Assembly (NCBI GenBank): GCA_963281255.1
Contig: OY725506.1
Coordinates: forward strand, 601,001 to 665,000
DNA from: Aphrocallistes beatrix
Taxonomy: Eukaryota > Porifera > Hexactinellida > Sceptrulophora > Aphrocallistidae
Direction of reading: 5' to 3'
DNA length: 64,000 nt
Shown here: piece by piece, positions 1 to 10,561 of the stretch
How positions within the stretch are numbered: the first letter of the stretch is position 1
Layout: each line of letters starts with the position of its first letter
Made by a program: the position numbers and the translations under genes
The notes under the pieces: generated by a model
Seen by the model: the letters and a program-made list of their open reading frames with translations, nothing else
Told to the model about the DNA's origin: nothing
Database searches by the model: none

Positions 1-5
1 AATGT

Positions 6-221
6 CATACTTGTCAACTGTCCCGTTTTTGGCGGGACGTCCCGCTTTTTTCACTCTTCTATTGAGCTAATTTCAATTGGGTATCCCGCTTCTAAATGAA
101 ATTTCCCCATTATGTCCTGCATTTTTGTATTCTATGTATAGTACTTTCTATTGCGTCCCGCCATGTCCCGCGAAATTCAATGCTGCGTCCTGCTTTTATC
201 ATAGCTCAGGTTGGATGTATG
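6..221. mobile_element. CATAC/GTATG hairpin MITE, copy 1
   Basis: A non-autonomous element of about 216 bp rich in GGGACGTCCCGC-type palindromes, with ends CATAC...GTATG. It is followed by caatgt, and the five bases available before it in the window are aatgt, so a 6-bp target-site duplication is likely. Related copies lie at 2075-2290, 42907-43108 and 57887-58058. It contains no coding capacity. Confidence 0.75.
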
Positions 222-502
222 CAATGTCAATGTAAGTGCACTGAATTCATAATTGCAACTAGACAGGCAATGTCTACTTCATCGAATACCTAATGCTAGA
301 CAAAATACTGAGGTGTCAGCCTATAGGCCTATGCTACTACAATGGATTGCACATTCCTGTGAGTGAAGCAATGCAAGCCTGGGAGAAATACAGCTTCCAA
401 AGAAATGACCTTTGTTTTAAGGTCAATTTGAGTTTTTGCTGGGAAAACTGACCTTCCATCCATTGTTGGAGATTATTCACACTCAAAGGTCAGTTTGTAG
501 CG

Positions 503-831
503 TCTATATATTTTAGCGCGGTCCTTGCTTTTCATTTACATTTCCGTACTGCATTCTTGTTCTATTAACTGATACACTTGTTCATTTCCAAGGTACGTAT
601 TTCAATGATTTCAATGTGTTTGATGTTCTCTAAATCTAAACTTTTATTTAGGCTTTCACCTCATCACTTTGTGAATAATATTATTTATACATACATGTTG
701 TATTCCATATTTTCCAAACTCGAGTCAAAATTATGAATTATCAGTAGATGACGTGAAATCTACGTTGTCGTATTTCTTTAGTTTGTGCTGGAGTTTACGA
801 ATCAATATATTTCAATGTTTTTATTTTGCAG
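503..831 (+). promoter_or_regulatory. CPT1 core promoter, 5'UTR exon and 5'UTR intron
   Basis: A TATA-like tract (TATATATTTT) starts at 505. About 85 bases downstream, AAG|GTACGT at 591-597 is a good splice donor, and TTTTATTTTGCAG ending at 831 is a strong acceptor 12 bases before the CPT1 ATG. The simplest reading is a short non-coding first exon starting near 530-540 and ending at 592, spliced to 832. The start of transcription is inferred, not shown. Confidence 0.55.
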
Positions 832-843
832 AAGTAGTCGCTA

Positions 844-3800
844 ATGGCAGAAGCCTCAGCTGCTGTGGGATTCCAGTTCTCTGTTGGAGATGACGGCATA
901 CACTACCAATTCAGTGCTAAAGTTCTCTACGCCATCCTACGCCTATTCTTCCGCGGTTACAGGAAAAGAATCGCGAGGATTTCCAATACGATACGCCAGG
1001 GGACTTTCCCGTCGTCTCCTCTCCACTTCCTCACCATAGAAATCTCCCTCATGCTGTATCTGATAGCTTTCTCTGGAAATGCTTGGCCGTTGGATCTAGT
1101 TTTCTACTACATCGACTTCGTTTTCAAGTTCCTGCCTTGGTGAGTGGGAGCTAGATATAATTAGTAATTTGCGAATGACGTCATAAAAACTCCCTGAAAA
1201 TGAGTACAGTGGAATTTGCTTATTAGCAACTCGGATTTTGCTCACAAAAGTTGCTAATAAGGGAACAGAATTAATACAAAATCTACACATGGGACCTGAA
1301 AATTGTTTGCTAATAGAGCAATATTGCTAATGGTAGAGTTGCTCATAAGCGAACTCATTGTATTGTACAAATATTAAAACATTGTATTTATTTTCAATTA
1401 ATTAATTAATTAAATCTAATCATATAAGCAAATAAAGAATGATTATCTCATTTATCTTGCAATATCTTGGAACGAGAGTAGAATTAATTGAAACTCGATC
1501 CATCCATTATCGTGCATCAGCTATTGCAGTCATTCTAATGCTAGGCTGTTTACAGGAAACTAACATAGCTGAAAATTAGATTAACACTTCGCACCTAACT
1601 TCAGAGTTCATTGGTTTAGATATCATTGTGGTTGACTAATCAACAATTCACTTGTACAACTGTCTATTGAAGGTGCAAACCTTTTGAATTAGGTCAAATT
1701 ACCTAAGAGTTTCAAATAACATTTTAATTATGCAACGTTTCATGTTCACATTTCGTGTTTATTTGCATTTGATTCGTTTTAGGTACTCGAAGTTTTACAA
1801 CCTATTCCAGATTTTCCTTACCACCCTACCCATCGCCATTCCTCTCTGGTTCTTGGTTGCCATAACTCTACAAACCTGTTTCAAGCTGTTGCTAATGCAC
1901 ACCCACTGGATATTCGATAATCCGAAAAAGCCATCACTCAAAACCAAGATATGGTAAGAATTAATAGTATCGCCCGAATTAGCACTAGGGTGTTTCCTAT
2001 TTATAGTAACACCACACACTTTATGACTTCCCCATTCAAAATGAATTAACCGGAAAAGAGTTAGCATGAAATGGCAGACATCTCAACTGTTCCTTTTTGG
2101 CGGGACGTCCCGCTTTTTTCACTCTTCCATTGAGCTAATTTCACGAGTGTCCCGTTTTCACATGAAATTTCCCCCCATTATGTTCCGCTTTTTTAAATTC
2201 TATGTAAATACTTTTCTATTGTATCCCGCCGTGTCCCGCGAAATTCAACGCTGCCTCCCGCTTTTATCATGGCTCAAGTTGGCATGTATGAATAGCTTAA
2301 TACATGTCACCTAATATTGGAATAAGTGTAAGCGGGAAATATGTGTCTAGGGTCCTCAGCATCAGACTACTCAGGATGTTGTGCGGTCCTTCGAAAGAAC
2401 TCCTCTACTCCTATCAGCGATCCCTCCCCAAACTCCCTCTCCCCCCTCTTTCCAGCACGATAGAGAAGTACCTCGATTCTGTCCGTCCGTATCTATCTAA
2501 GGAGAAATCGAAAGGTAATAGCATCCAGGAATTGGAATTGAGTTCAATAGAATTTAATAGAAAGATATGGCAATTCGAATTGATGCATCTAAGATACTCA
2601 ACAACCAATTAATCAAATAGATTTCTATATTTTATGACTGAAATTTGCATCACTACATTTCAATACAGTCGACTCCGCTTTATAGGGTCACTGTTTAATC
2701 GGGTCAACTGCTTAATCGGGCCACTTTTGGTAGGACCGGAATAGCTCTCACACATAGAAGCTAATACAAAATATTTTCGGTTAATAGGGTTCTCCGCTTA
2801 ATCGAGGCAAAATGTCCTCTGACCGATGTGACCCTATTAAGCGGAGTTGACTGTATATACAACCGAACATTCTAATTGCAAAAACTGCACTACAAATGAC
2901 TCTGCTTAATCAGGACACTTTGGTCCCGGATATTTTGTCCCGATTAAGCAGAGTTCCCAATTAACCAATGAAATTTAGTATTAGCTTCTACGGGAACCAT
3001 TCCGTTCCTGGAGACTTGTCCCGATTAAGCGGAGTTGACTGTATTTAGAAATGGAGAGTCTAGCTCAAAATTTCCTGGACAAAGAGGGGACCCAGCTACA
3101 GAGGTATCTTAAGCTCCGCAGTTGGATAACTCAGAACTACATGTCTGATTGGTGGGAGGACTACGTCTACCTTGCTTCTGGACGCAAACCTGCGCATCCG
3201 AACGAGAATAGCAGCCCATATCCCGGAATTATGATCAACAGCAACTATTACTGTGTGGTAGGTAGCCGTGTGAAGGAAAAATTTAGCGAAACTAACGGTA
3301 GTTAACCGAATAATACATTTTAAAAAGCAATTTTCCACTGTTTAATTTTGGTATTCTTGATCGCAAACCTTGTTATTTTAATTTTTTCATTTTAATCAAA
3401 GACAAACTACTAATTTTGGAGATTCAAGCATTAAATTATGCGTTTTTTCAAAAATCTTGCACTAGATTGGCTAGAAAATGAAATTGGTAGGATTGCAACA
3501 ATTTACACGTATCTTTAATGCTGGCATAAATGTTCAAATGCCATAACACCAGTTGATCGGGGTGTGATTTCAACAGCTCTGCAATGACTTTATCACTGAA
3601 TGAGTGTAGGGTGAAGTGATAATGAAAGGTCCAAGAAAACAAGCAAGCAGGGCTGCCTCAATGGTACACCTTTTCATGGAATGGAAATCAAAGTTAGAAT
3701 CGGAACAAATTGAGCCGGTATGTCAGTAGTAATCTGTTAACTATAATTGTACGTAATTATTCACTTTTTACTGCAGATAAAGACACCCAACAAAGTCCCT

Positions 3801-6800
3801 CTGTGCATGAACCAGTACAAGAGAGTATTCGGTACATCCAGGATCCCAATGAAAGGGCAAGGTAGTGCACTCATTTGCGAAAGTATTTTCAACCATCGAT
3901 TTTTATATTTCTAATTCTATAACGTCCGATCACTGTTTCTACTTTATCTAGCTTTTAAAATTAAGGTTAACATGTTTCTAATTCTCCTGAAAATGTTTGT
4001 AAGGTCAATTGTAACTTTGACCTTCTCCTTATCTGCCATACGTAATGACCTGTCAGGACATTTCTCTCTTAGATTTAATCTAGTTAATTAATAAGAATGT
4101 AGAGTCAGTATTTCAATAGACACATCAAATATTTAAATGTTAAATTCCCACGCAAGTAACGTCCGCTTAGATTTTCACCTTTCTTGACCTTTGACCACAG
4201 AATTCCTACTTCCTTTTCTTCTCTGTGTAGCATTAAAACTGACCTCCATTGACCTTTGTCTAACACAGGTGCAAATTATATATATTAATGTAAGACTGTG
4301 GTCTCATGTAATTATCTCGTCTGCGGAGTTGGTTGTTATGGGAAAAGTATTTGAACGCATATACCTTGTAGATCACGTTGCAAAATCTTTCATTTTTAAT
4401 GTGATAGCAATACTCCCAACAAATTCCCATGCCCACCGTGATGTATGTATTATATCCGTAGATTATCTTGTCACCAGCACTGGAAGGAAGTCCAGACACG
4501 TTGCTGTGTATCGGGATGGAATGTATTACAAAATAGATCTGTACAGTAAGGGACGAATGGTAAAAGTGAAGCAATTAGAGAAGTTAGTTTTAAAATGTTA
4601 ATATTCTTTTAAGTATGTGATACGATGTTAGCTAATCAGACAAGTATTTGAATTTGTATCAGAATAAGTTAGAAAGAATTACGATTAGTTTGTAATTTCT
4701 ATATACATTTTTAAAGTTAAATTTATTGATTTGCAAAAATCTTAGAGTGTTTGAAGAAATCTTGTCTGAAGAAAACGTAGCGAGTGACGCGGACAGATTT
4801 CTGCCAGCCTTCACTGCTCTGGATCGAGATGAATGGGCTGAGTTTAGAGACAAATACACTGCCACTGGCCTCAACAAGCGAACCATGGATATCATTGATA
4901 CCGCAGCCTTCTTTGTAGTACTCGATAACGAGTCGCAGGGATATGGAGAAGTGAGTAAGACCAAAACATCATAGCGCGTTTCAATTCATTGCACACCAAA
5001 CTAGAGTTAAATGTGATACAGTCAGTCCTCTCTAATTGTCCACTTAGGATCCCATTACCCAATGGTGGACAATTAGAGAGGACTTAGTGTACTAACTTAT
5101 CCATGGGAACATTACTCTTACATTCTTGAAGCGGGTTATTCCGATAAAAGTGGATTTTCGGAAACATTTTTTACTCTAAATCCCTGGATTTGGCTATGAA
5201 ACCCTATTATAGATTGACCCCGTATTTCTATGGCATCCCCACCAAAAATGACTTTAACCGTTAAGAGTTGGTAAAATCCATTGTCCTTAATTGAAATAAG
5301 TTGAAACATTGATTTTAGACTATGATCCTGAGTGTTCTCTCACTTTAGCTCCCGAAAGAATTGTACAGAGAGAATACGATTCAGTACAAACGGGAGTACA
5401 ATAAGGATCGGGTGGATTTCAGCGAATTTTCCAAGGCTCTTCTAACTGGATCTGGGTACAATCGATGGTTCGATAAGTGCTTTAACCTCGTCGTATTCAA
5501 GAACGGAGAGTTTGGATTAAACTGCGAGCACTCATACGCGGATGCTCCTGTTTTGGGTCATCTAATAGAAATAAGCACCATGGTGGAAACGGATTACTGT
5601 CTTGATCCCAGAAACAAGAAGTTTCTTGCACATGCGAAAAACCTTCTGAAGTATAATGCTACAGAACCGAGGTAATCCAGTTAACTTCATCTCGTTCTGA
5701 TATTTTTACTTGGAATATATACTCGTATTTAATAAAGGTTTTAACATTCGGTAAAATGGGTTGATTTTTAAAATTTCAAAAGGCTTGTTTTGGGCAAAGA
5801 ACTTGTTAAACTTGTAAATTCTTCCTACCCCCCCCCTCCCCCCCCCAATACAATAGTTCTCGGCGCTCAGTTAAATATGTCAGCTAAGAACGGACTAGCA
5901 CTCACCGGCCATTATATGGTAACAGAGGTAGTTAATCCTTGTCTGCACAGGTACACCCGTGATGGTTCTCTTACTGGAGACGGCAATGTTGCTTGCTGCA
6001 AGTATGAGAGGCTGAGATGGGAATTCAATAATGAAGTTAGTAGTGCTGCTAATTTTAGTTCACAGCTGTCTCAGTCCACTACTCTCCTCCATCTCTCTCT
6101 AGGCCACTGATTCCATATACAGCCAGAAAGTTATCGCGTGCAAGTCTGCAGATTCGGTTGATCTGAAATGTGACTTCTTCCCTCATTTCGGGAAGGAAAC
6201 AATCAAGCAATGCAAGTGTAGTCCTGATGCATTCTTGCAAATGGCGTTGCAGTTGGCGATCTACAAGAACATGGGGGAGTTCTGTCTGACATACGAGTCT
6301 GCCATGACCCGCTTCTTCAGGGAGGGACGTACGGAGACGGTGAGGCCAGTAACCGAAGAGTCCTGTAAATTCGTCAGACTCATGGTGCAGGACGAAATTG
6401 ACGTAAGTTGGTAAATAGGGAAAGGATAAATGCGTTGATTTTTTGCTTAAAATGATTGAAGAGAATGTTTAACTATAATTATTTCATAAAATATTTCGAA
6501 CTTAGTACCCCCCAAACATTTATGTTCATTTTCCATTCTTTTACCTGAAATTGATGGAATACATAGTTAATGGAGATAACTTTCCAAGACATCTTAAAGG
6601 TTTTAGTCTTTCAAAGTGGAATCAATGAATCCATCTGGATTGATGATAACTTCATAATATGAAGGTTTCGTTGCACCATGCAGTTTAATAGATGATACTA
6701 ATTATAGATATTCTATATTATCTCAGGTGGTGGAAGCTTATGATGTACTGCAAGTTGCTATGAGGAAGCATGTAGGAAATGCGAAGAAAGCGATGATTGG

Positions 6801-9341
6801 CGAAGGAATCGACAGACATCTTTTCGCTCTGTTCGTTGTGTCGAAAGGAAAGAGTATCAGTTCACCTTTCTTGGAGAAAGTGATCCTCGAACCTTGGAAG
6901 CTATCGACCAGTCAGGTTAGTTGCCGTTCTTTGGTTAAAAATAGATTTGACTGAGCTCAACCTTGATTGGACCATCGTATAATGTAGGAAATGCTAATTT
7001 GGGTATTGAGCCATTTTTATGGACAGAGCATGCAACTTTATTCACTTGGGTCTTTCTGAATCAGATAACGTGAAGAAACTAATGCAATATTGCGCACTGG
7101 CAAAAGTGGATCAAAGCACAGGAGACACTTTTAGCCCATCCCATGGTGATAAAGCAGCCCTCCTACTGTGAATATGACCCATCCTGTCTGTCCCTGGTTC
7201 AATTAAGCGCCAAGATGGGCTCATTCCTACCACCAAATCCATTCACAATTTTGATCCATGATCCCTGCTGTTTTATTGCAAAGTATCATATACTGTGTAT
7301 TCAGACACCAACTTGTCAGACGGGAATTGGACAGGAGTTCACACCTGAGTGCAGCTCAGGGGGAGGAGGATTCGGACCCGTCACGAGACACGGATACGGG
7401 GTCTCGTACATCTTCTCTGCCGGAAGAATCGCGATTCATGTCTCTTCATTCAAAGATTCTCCCAAAACGGTAAGATTGGAGAGTACAGTTTAACTGTAGA
7501 ATGCCCAGCATTTATATGGTTTCGCACTTGTATGGCTTCAGTTGCATAGAAAATGGCTGGGAGACATCCGCGATATCGGGGACACTGTGTCCCCACTGGG
7601 CATTCTACGGTTAAAGGTTGTGTTTCGTATTAACCAGAGGGAATCAGTCAACTCGTCCCAAATGGTAAAGTCAACTCGTACCACTACCAAAATGAAATGT
7701 ATGATTTCTATAGTATTTTGGATGAGATATCTGTAAGAACACAGCGAAAAGCAGGATTTTCTGTTTACTTGGATGAGTTGGCTAGTACGAGTTGGCTGGA
7801 ATTCTAACCAGAGGTATATTCAGACATAGACACTACTAGGACAGTTTTGGGAGGCACATGCCCATCTTGGTTCAGTGAGTGCACACACAGCATTGATAAA
7901 TCTATAATATTACTACTAAAGTGTAGGCGTACGCGTACAATTTTCATACGGTAAAGTCCACGCCAATTGTTTCTACTCTCAAATTAGTTTTCAGCCATTT
8001 TGAGCACACACCTCTCTTACAAACCTTGCAATAAGCATTGTGAAACAATCTTGAACTTACTACTCATGATGAAACTGATGATCCTGATCTACACAGAGAT
8101 CAGGTTCAAACCCAGAAAATCAATTTCTACCCCAAAGCTTACAACATTTAGATATAACATCAGCATTCTAAAAATATACTGACACGTTGAATACTGCATT
8201 TAATAATGCCTAATCACATGCATTGGTTGATTTGATTAATACAGAAAAAATTGTCTGAGGGGGGAATTTTATCGGAACAGTGCATTCTTTAATATATCGT
8301 AGCCATTAATTAAAAGCATTTTGTACATATTATTATTATTATTTACGTAATATTTATATGTTGTTTACCCGGATCCATTACTACAAACACTTTTGTTTGT
8401 ACTTTCCACATTTCGAGATACGATATATTATTATTGTTAATATCATTGCTTAGTAAGTTTCTGAAGAAACCTTTGTCTATCAAGGAGACCAAGTAATTGC
8501 CTTAATTTAACCATACATTTGCATGATAATGGTTGGTAGAAACTTTCTAATATTAGTGTATCATGACCAAATTATGATTTCAATATTATTTGCTCTTTTT
8601 AATGAAGTTCTATAACGGACTAATATAATCAAAGCAATTGCCACATCCCACTGGAAATAGATCACGGTGTATTTTTCTCCGATAGCTCCAAATTAAACTT
8701 TGTAATTCCCCTCAGGGAAGTTTATCTGACTCAGATGAATAATGTGCATTATTTTAATCCCACGGGAAGTTTAACTGACACAAGGAAAATTTCTGCATCC
8801 ACAATATTTCCCGGACAAAAAGTACCCTCTATCCACACCAGGTATTATTCAGCCCTCCAGAGAGACGCTCCTTATCTCAAACCCTAAATTTCCATACGCC
8901 TAAATCGAGAAATAACATTATAATATAGGGTAAGTTGGGTATTATTCTGGATTTTCACGCTCCTAAACACTTTGAGGCTTAACATCATACGCCTAAAGGA
9001 TCGTCTCGCGCTCCTAGATAATCCCTTGATCCACGCCATACATAACTTAGTTAGGCCAGAGTTTAATTTTATTCCCCTTAATTTAAATGTATCACTCTCT
9101 CATACAGGACTCGGTCAAGTTCTATAACCAGATCGTAGAGTCAATGATGCAGATAAGGAATGTGTGCTTCAACGCTCTTGAGATGGAAGTGGAGAGTGAA
9201 GACAAGTCGTCAGTACTCAACAGTAACAACGGACACATTGCAAAGCCCGCACATGCTCCCAAACTTAATAGGATGAAATACCTTTCCTTCCATGATTCGT
9301 TCTTGGAGCCAAGTGGAATCCAGGAGAAATATTGCAAATAA
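844..9341 (+). CDS. CPT1: Carnitine O-palmitoyltransferase 1, complete, 14 coding exons
   Basis: This enzyme transfers long-chain acyl groups from CoA to carnitine at the outer mitochondrial membrane, the committed step of fatty-acid import for beta-oxidation. Exons: 844-1139, 1783-1953, 2351-2514, 3049-3257, 3610-3717, 3777-3861, 4462-4582, 4746-4950, 5349-5671, 5951-6035, 6103-6402, 6727-6915, 7320-7469, 9108-9341. All phases join, giving about 879 aa (human CPT1A 773). It has the CPT1 N-terminus (MAEA...FQF), two hydrophobic membrane segments in exons 1-2, SDWWE in exon 4, the catalytic motif HSYADAP (His about residue 514), EGRTETVR and SGGGGFGPV. The extra length is mainly an insertion at exons 9-10 and a roughly 55-residue C-terminal tail. 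Glu3 of the malonyl-CoA-sensing N-terminus is present, but the usual His5 is Ser. Three donors are GTTAGT. The start is the family-typical Met. Confidence 0.96.
1207..1360. mobile_element. TA-flanked hairpin MITE (CAGTGGAATTTGC type)
   Basis: Lies in CPT1 intron 1. It starts CAGTGG and ends with CATTG, and both ends are flanked by TA as in Tc1/mariner-pogo insertions. The motif TTGCTNATAAG recurs in both orientations. A relative lies at 47395-47543. Confidence 0.6.
1968..2070. repeat. TATAAATAG/CCGGAAATGAG short repeat
   Basis: A short dispersed repeat in the second CPT1 intron, with the shared core TTTCTATTTATAG...CCCC...AACCGGAAA(A/T)GAGTTAGCA. Related copies occur near 9785, 17945, 32603, 33408, 54541 and 59210, in both orientations. 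It is probably a small MITE. Its ends are not defined. Confidence 0.5.
2075..2290. mobile_element. CATAC/GTATG hairpin MITE, copy 2
   Basis: Same family and orientation as the copy at 6-221 (GGCGGGACGTCCCGC core; right end GGCATGTATG). The left end is degenerate. It abuts the repeat at 1968-2070 inside a CPT1 intron. Confidence 0.65.
2666..2853. mobile_element. Pogo/Tigger-like MITE (CAGTCGACTCCGC), CPT1 intron 3
   Basis: A 188-bp element with inverted ends CAGTCGACTCCGC / GCGGAGTTGACTG, flanked on both sides by TA, the target duplication of Tc1/mariner and pogo transposons. The internal GCTTAATCGGG motif recurs in both orientations. It occupies about a third of the intron. Confidence 0.8.
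2893..3041. mobile_element. Pogo/Tigger-like MITE whose end abuts the CPT1 exon 4 acceptor
   Basis: A second member of the TA-flanked hairpin group, a variant closer to the copy at 9538-9662 (shared GGGAACTCTGCTTAAT core). Its right terminus GGAGTTGACTG ends at 3041. The next bases, TATTTAG, form the 3' splice site of exon 4 at 3049, so this MITE supplies the branch and acceptor environment. Confidence 0.75.
5021..5089. mobile_element. Small TA-flanked palindrome (CAGTCCTCTCTAATTGTCC type)
   Basis: A roughly 69-bp near-perfect hairpin in CPT1 intron 8. The arm beginning AGTCCTCTCTAATTGTCCAC is mirrored by GTGGACAATTAGAGAGGACT. It looks like a minimal MITE of the Tc1/pogo type. Confidence 0.55.
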
Positions 9342-9537
9342 TATCCGGTTATTCCGAACCTAATGTTTTTTCGTTTCTTGTTTGTTCTTCATTATGAATT
9401 TGCACCTTCCTTTTAACTCATAATTGTTACCATACCAATACATGTACTTCTTCTAACGAACTTCCTATGTGCTACCCCATGAGTTTGTTGTGTTGTATTT
9501 ATTTATCAATCTCAATCCTACTTTCTTTTTGTATATA

Positions 9538-9662
9538 CAGTCAACTCCGCTTAATCGGAACGGAATTGTCCCCAGACATAGAAACTAATACTAAATTTCA
9601 TCGGTTAATTGGGAACTCTGCTTAATCGGGACCAAAGTGTCTCGATTAAGCGGAGTCACCTG
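9538..9662. mobile_element. Pogo/Tigger-like MITE in the CPT1 3' region
   Basis: A 125-bp element with CAGTCAACTCCGCTTAAT at the left and ATTAAGCGGAGTCACCTG at the right, flanked by TA. It lies between the CPT1 stop codon and the likely poly(A) signal, so it is probably transcribed in the 3'UTR. Confidence 0.75.
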
Positions 9663-9692
9663 TATATGTAAATATTTCATCGTACATTCGTG

Positions 9693-9698
9693 AATAAA
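9693..9698 (+). terminator. Likely CPT1 polyadenylation signal
   Basis: The first canonical AATAAA after the CPT1 stop codon, about 350 bases downstream. Inferred by position and motif only. Confidence 0.5.
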
Positions 9699-9784
9699 AC
9701 TGAACATCCGTCCATTTGACCGTAATTTCGTTTTTTGACGTATTTGTGTTGTTCCTGGACCAGCTAAATGGTGCAATATCCTTA

Positions 9785-9895
9785 ACCCGCGCTTGGCGAG
9801 GTGTTTTGTAGCATCATTTCCTGTTTAAGCCATTTCGGGCGGGGAAGCCATACAAGTTTGGGGTCTGATTATAAATAGAAAAAAATCACTTGCCA
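9785..9895. repeat. TATAAATAG/CCGGAAATGAG short repeat
   Basis: Inverted copy of the short repeat: CATTTCCTGTTTAAGCCATTT, CGGGCGGGGAAGCC, then TATAAATAGAAA. No gene occurs between 9342 and 19868; this stretch begins the transposon-rich block. Confidence 0.5.
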
Positions 9896-10124
9896 ACCGC
9901 AGGTAAACTACTAAATTCAAGTGTGCTTACATCAAGCTAGATCTATTCAGTGTTCCAAAAAACAGGACACAAAAATATCGACAGATATCGTGCAGGAAGA
10001 CGGTCTCTTACCTCATTGGTTTAAACAATTATTTGTTTAGTCATAATGAAAGTGCAAATAACATTTGTTTGGTTACTTACTGGAGAAAAACTGTTGGTAT
10101 TGACTTTAACTTTTTCGATACTAT

Positions 10125-10255
10125 GCAAGAAAATACTGGAATCGAAATTCCAAGACATTTGTAATTGAAACTCTGTAGTGTAACAGGGCAATGGCAGTTA
10201 CACTACAGAGTTTCAATTACAAAATGTCTTAATTTCGATTCCAGTATTTTCTTGC
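10125..10255. repeat. 131-bp near-perfect foldback hairpin
   Basis: Two arms of about 59 bases (GCAAGAAAATACTGGAATCG... and its reverse complement) are separated by a loop of about 12 bases (AGGGCAATGGCA). The arms differ only by small indels, which suggests a recent origin. A small MITE or stem-loop is likely; no target duplication was found. Confidence 0.8.
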
Positions 10256-10561
10256 TACCTTAATTAATTAATTAATAATTTTTAGTAGAAAGGAAACAGC
10301 TTACAATTTCTTTTTTCAAAGATACACTAATATTAAGAATACTATCTGATAGATTTCAATTTCAAATTTAGAAATTGCTCAAGTTTTCAATGCTAATAAT
10401 AGCATATGATGTATGTCTGTAATTAAGACATGAAAAATAGATGAAGTAGTCGCATCAAAATTTCTTCCTCTTTCATAAAATAATATATACGAATCACTAA
10501 ATCATGGTTTGTGAACCAAGCTATTCTTCAGAAGAGGCTGCGTGTAATGCATTCCTTACAC

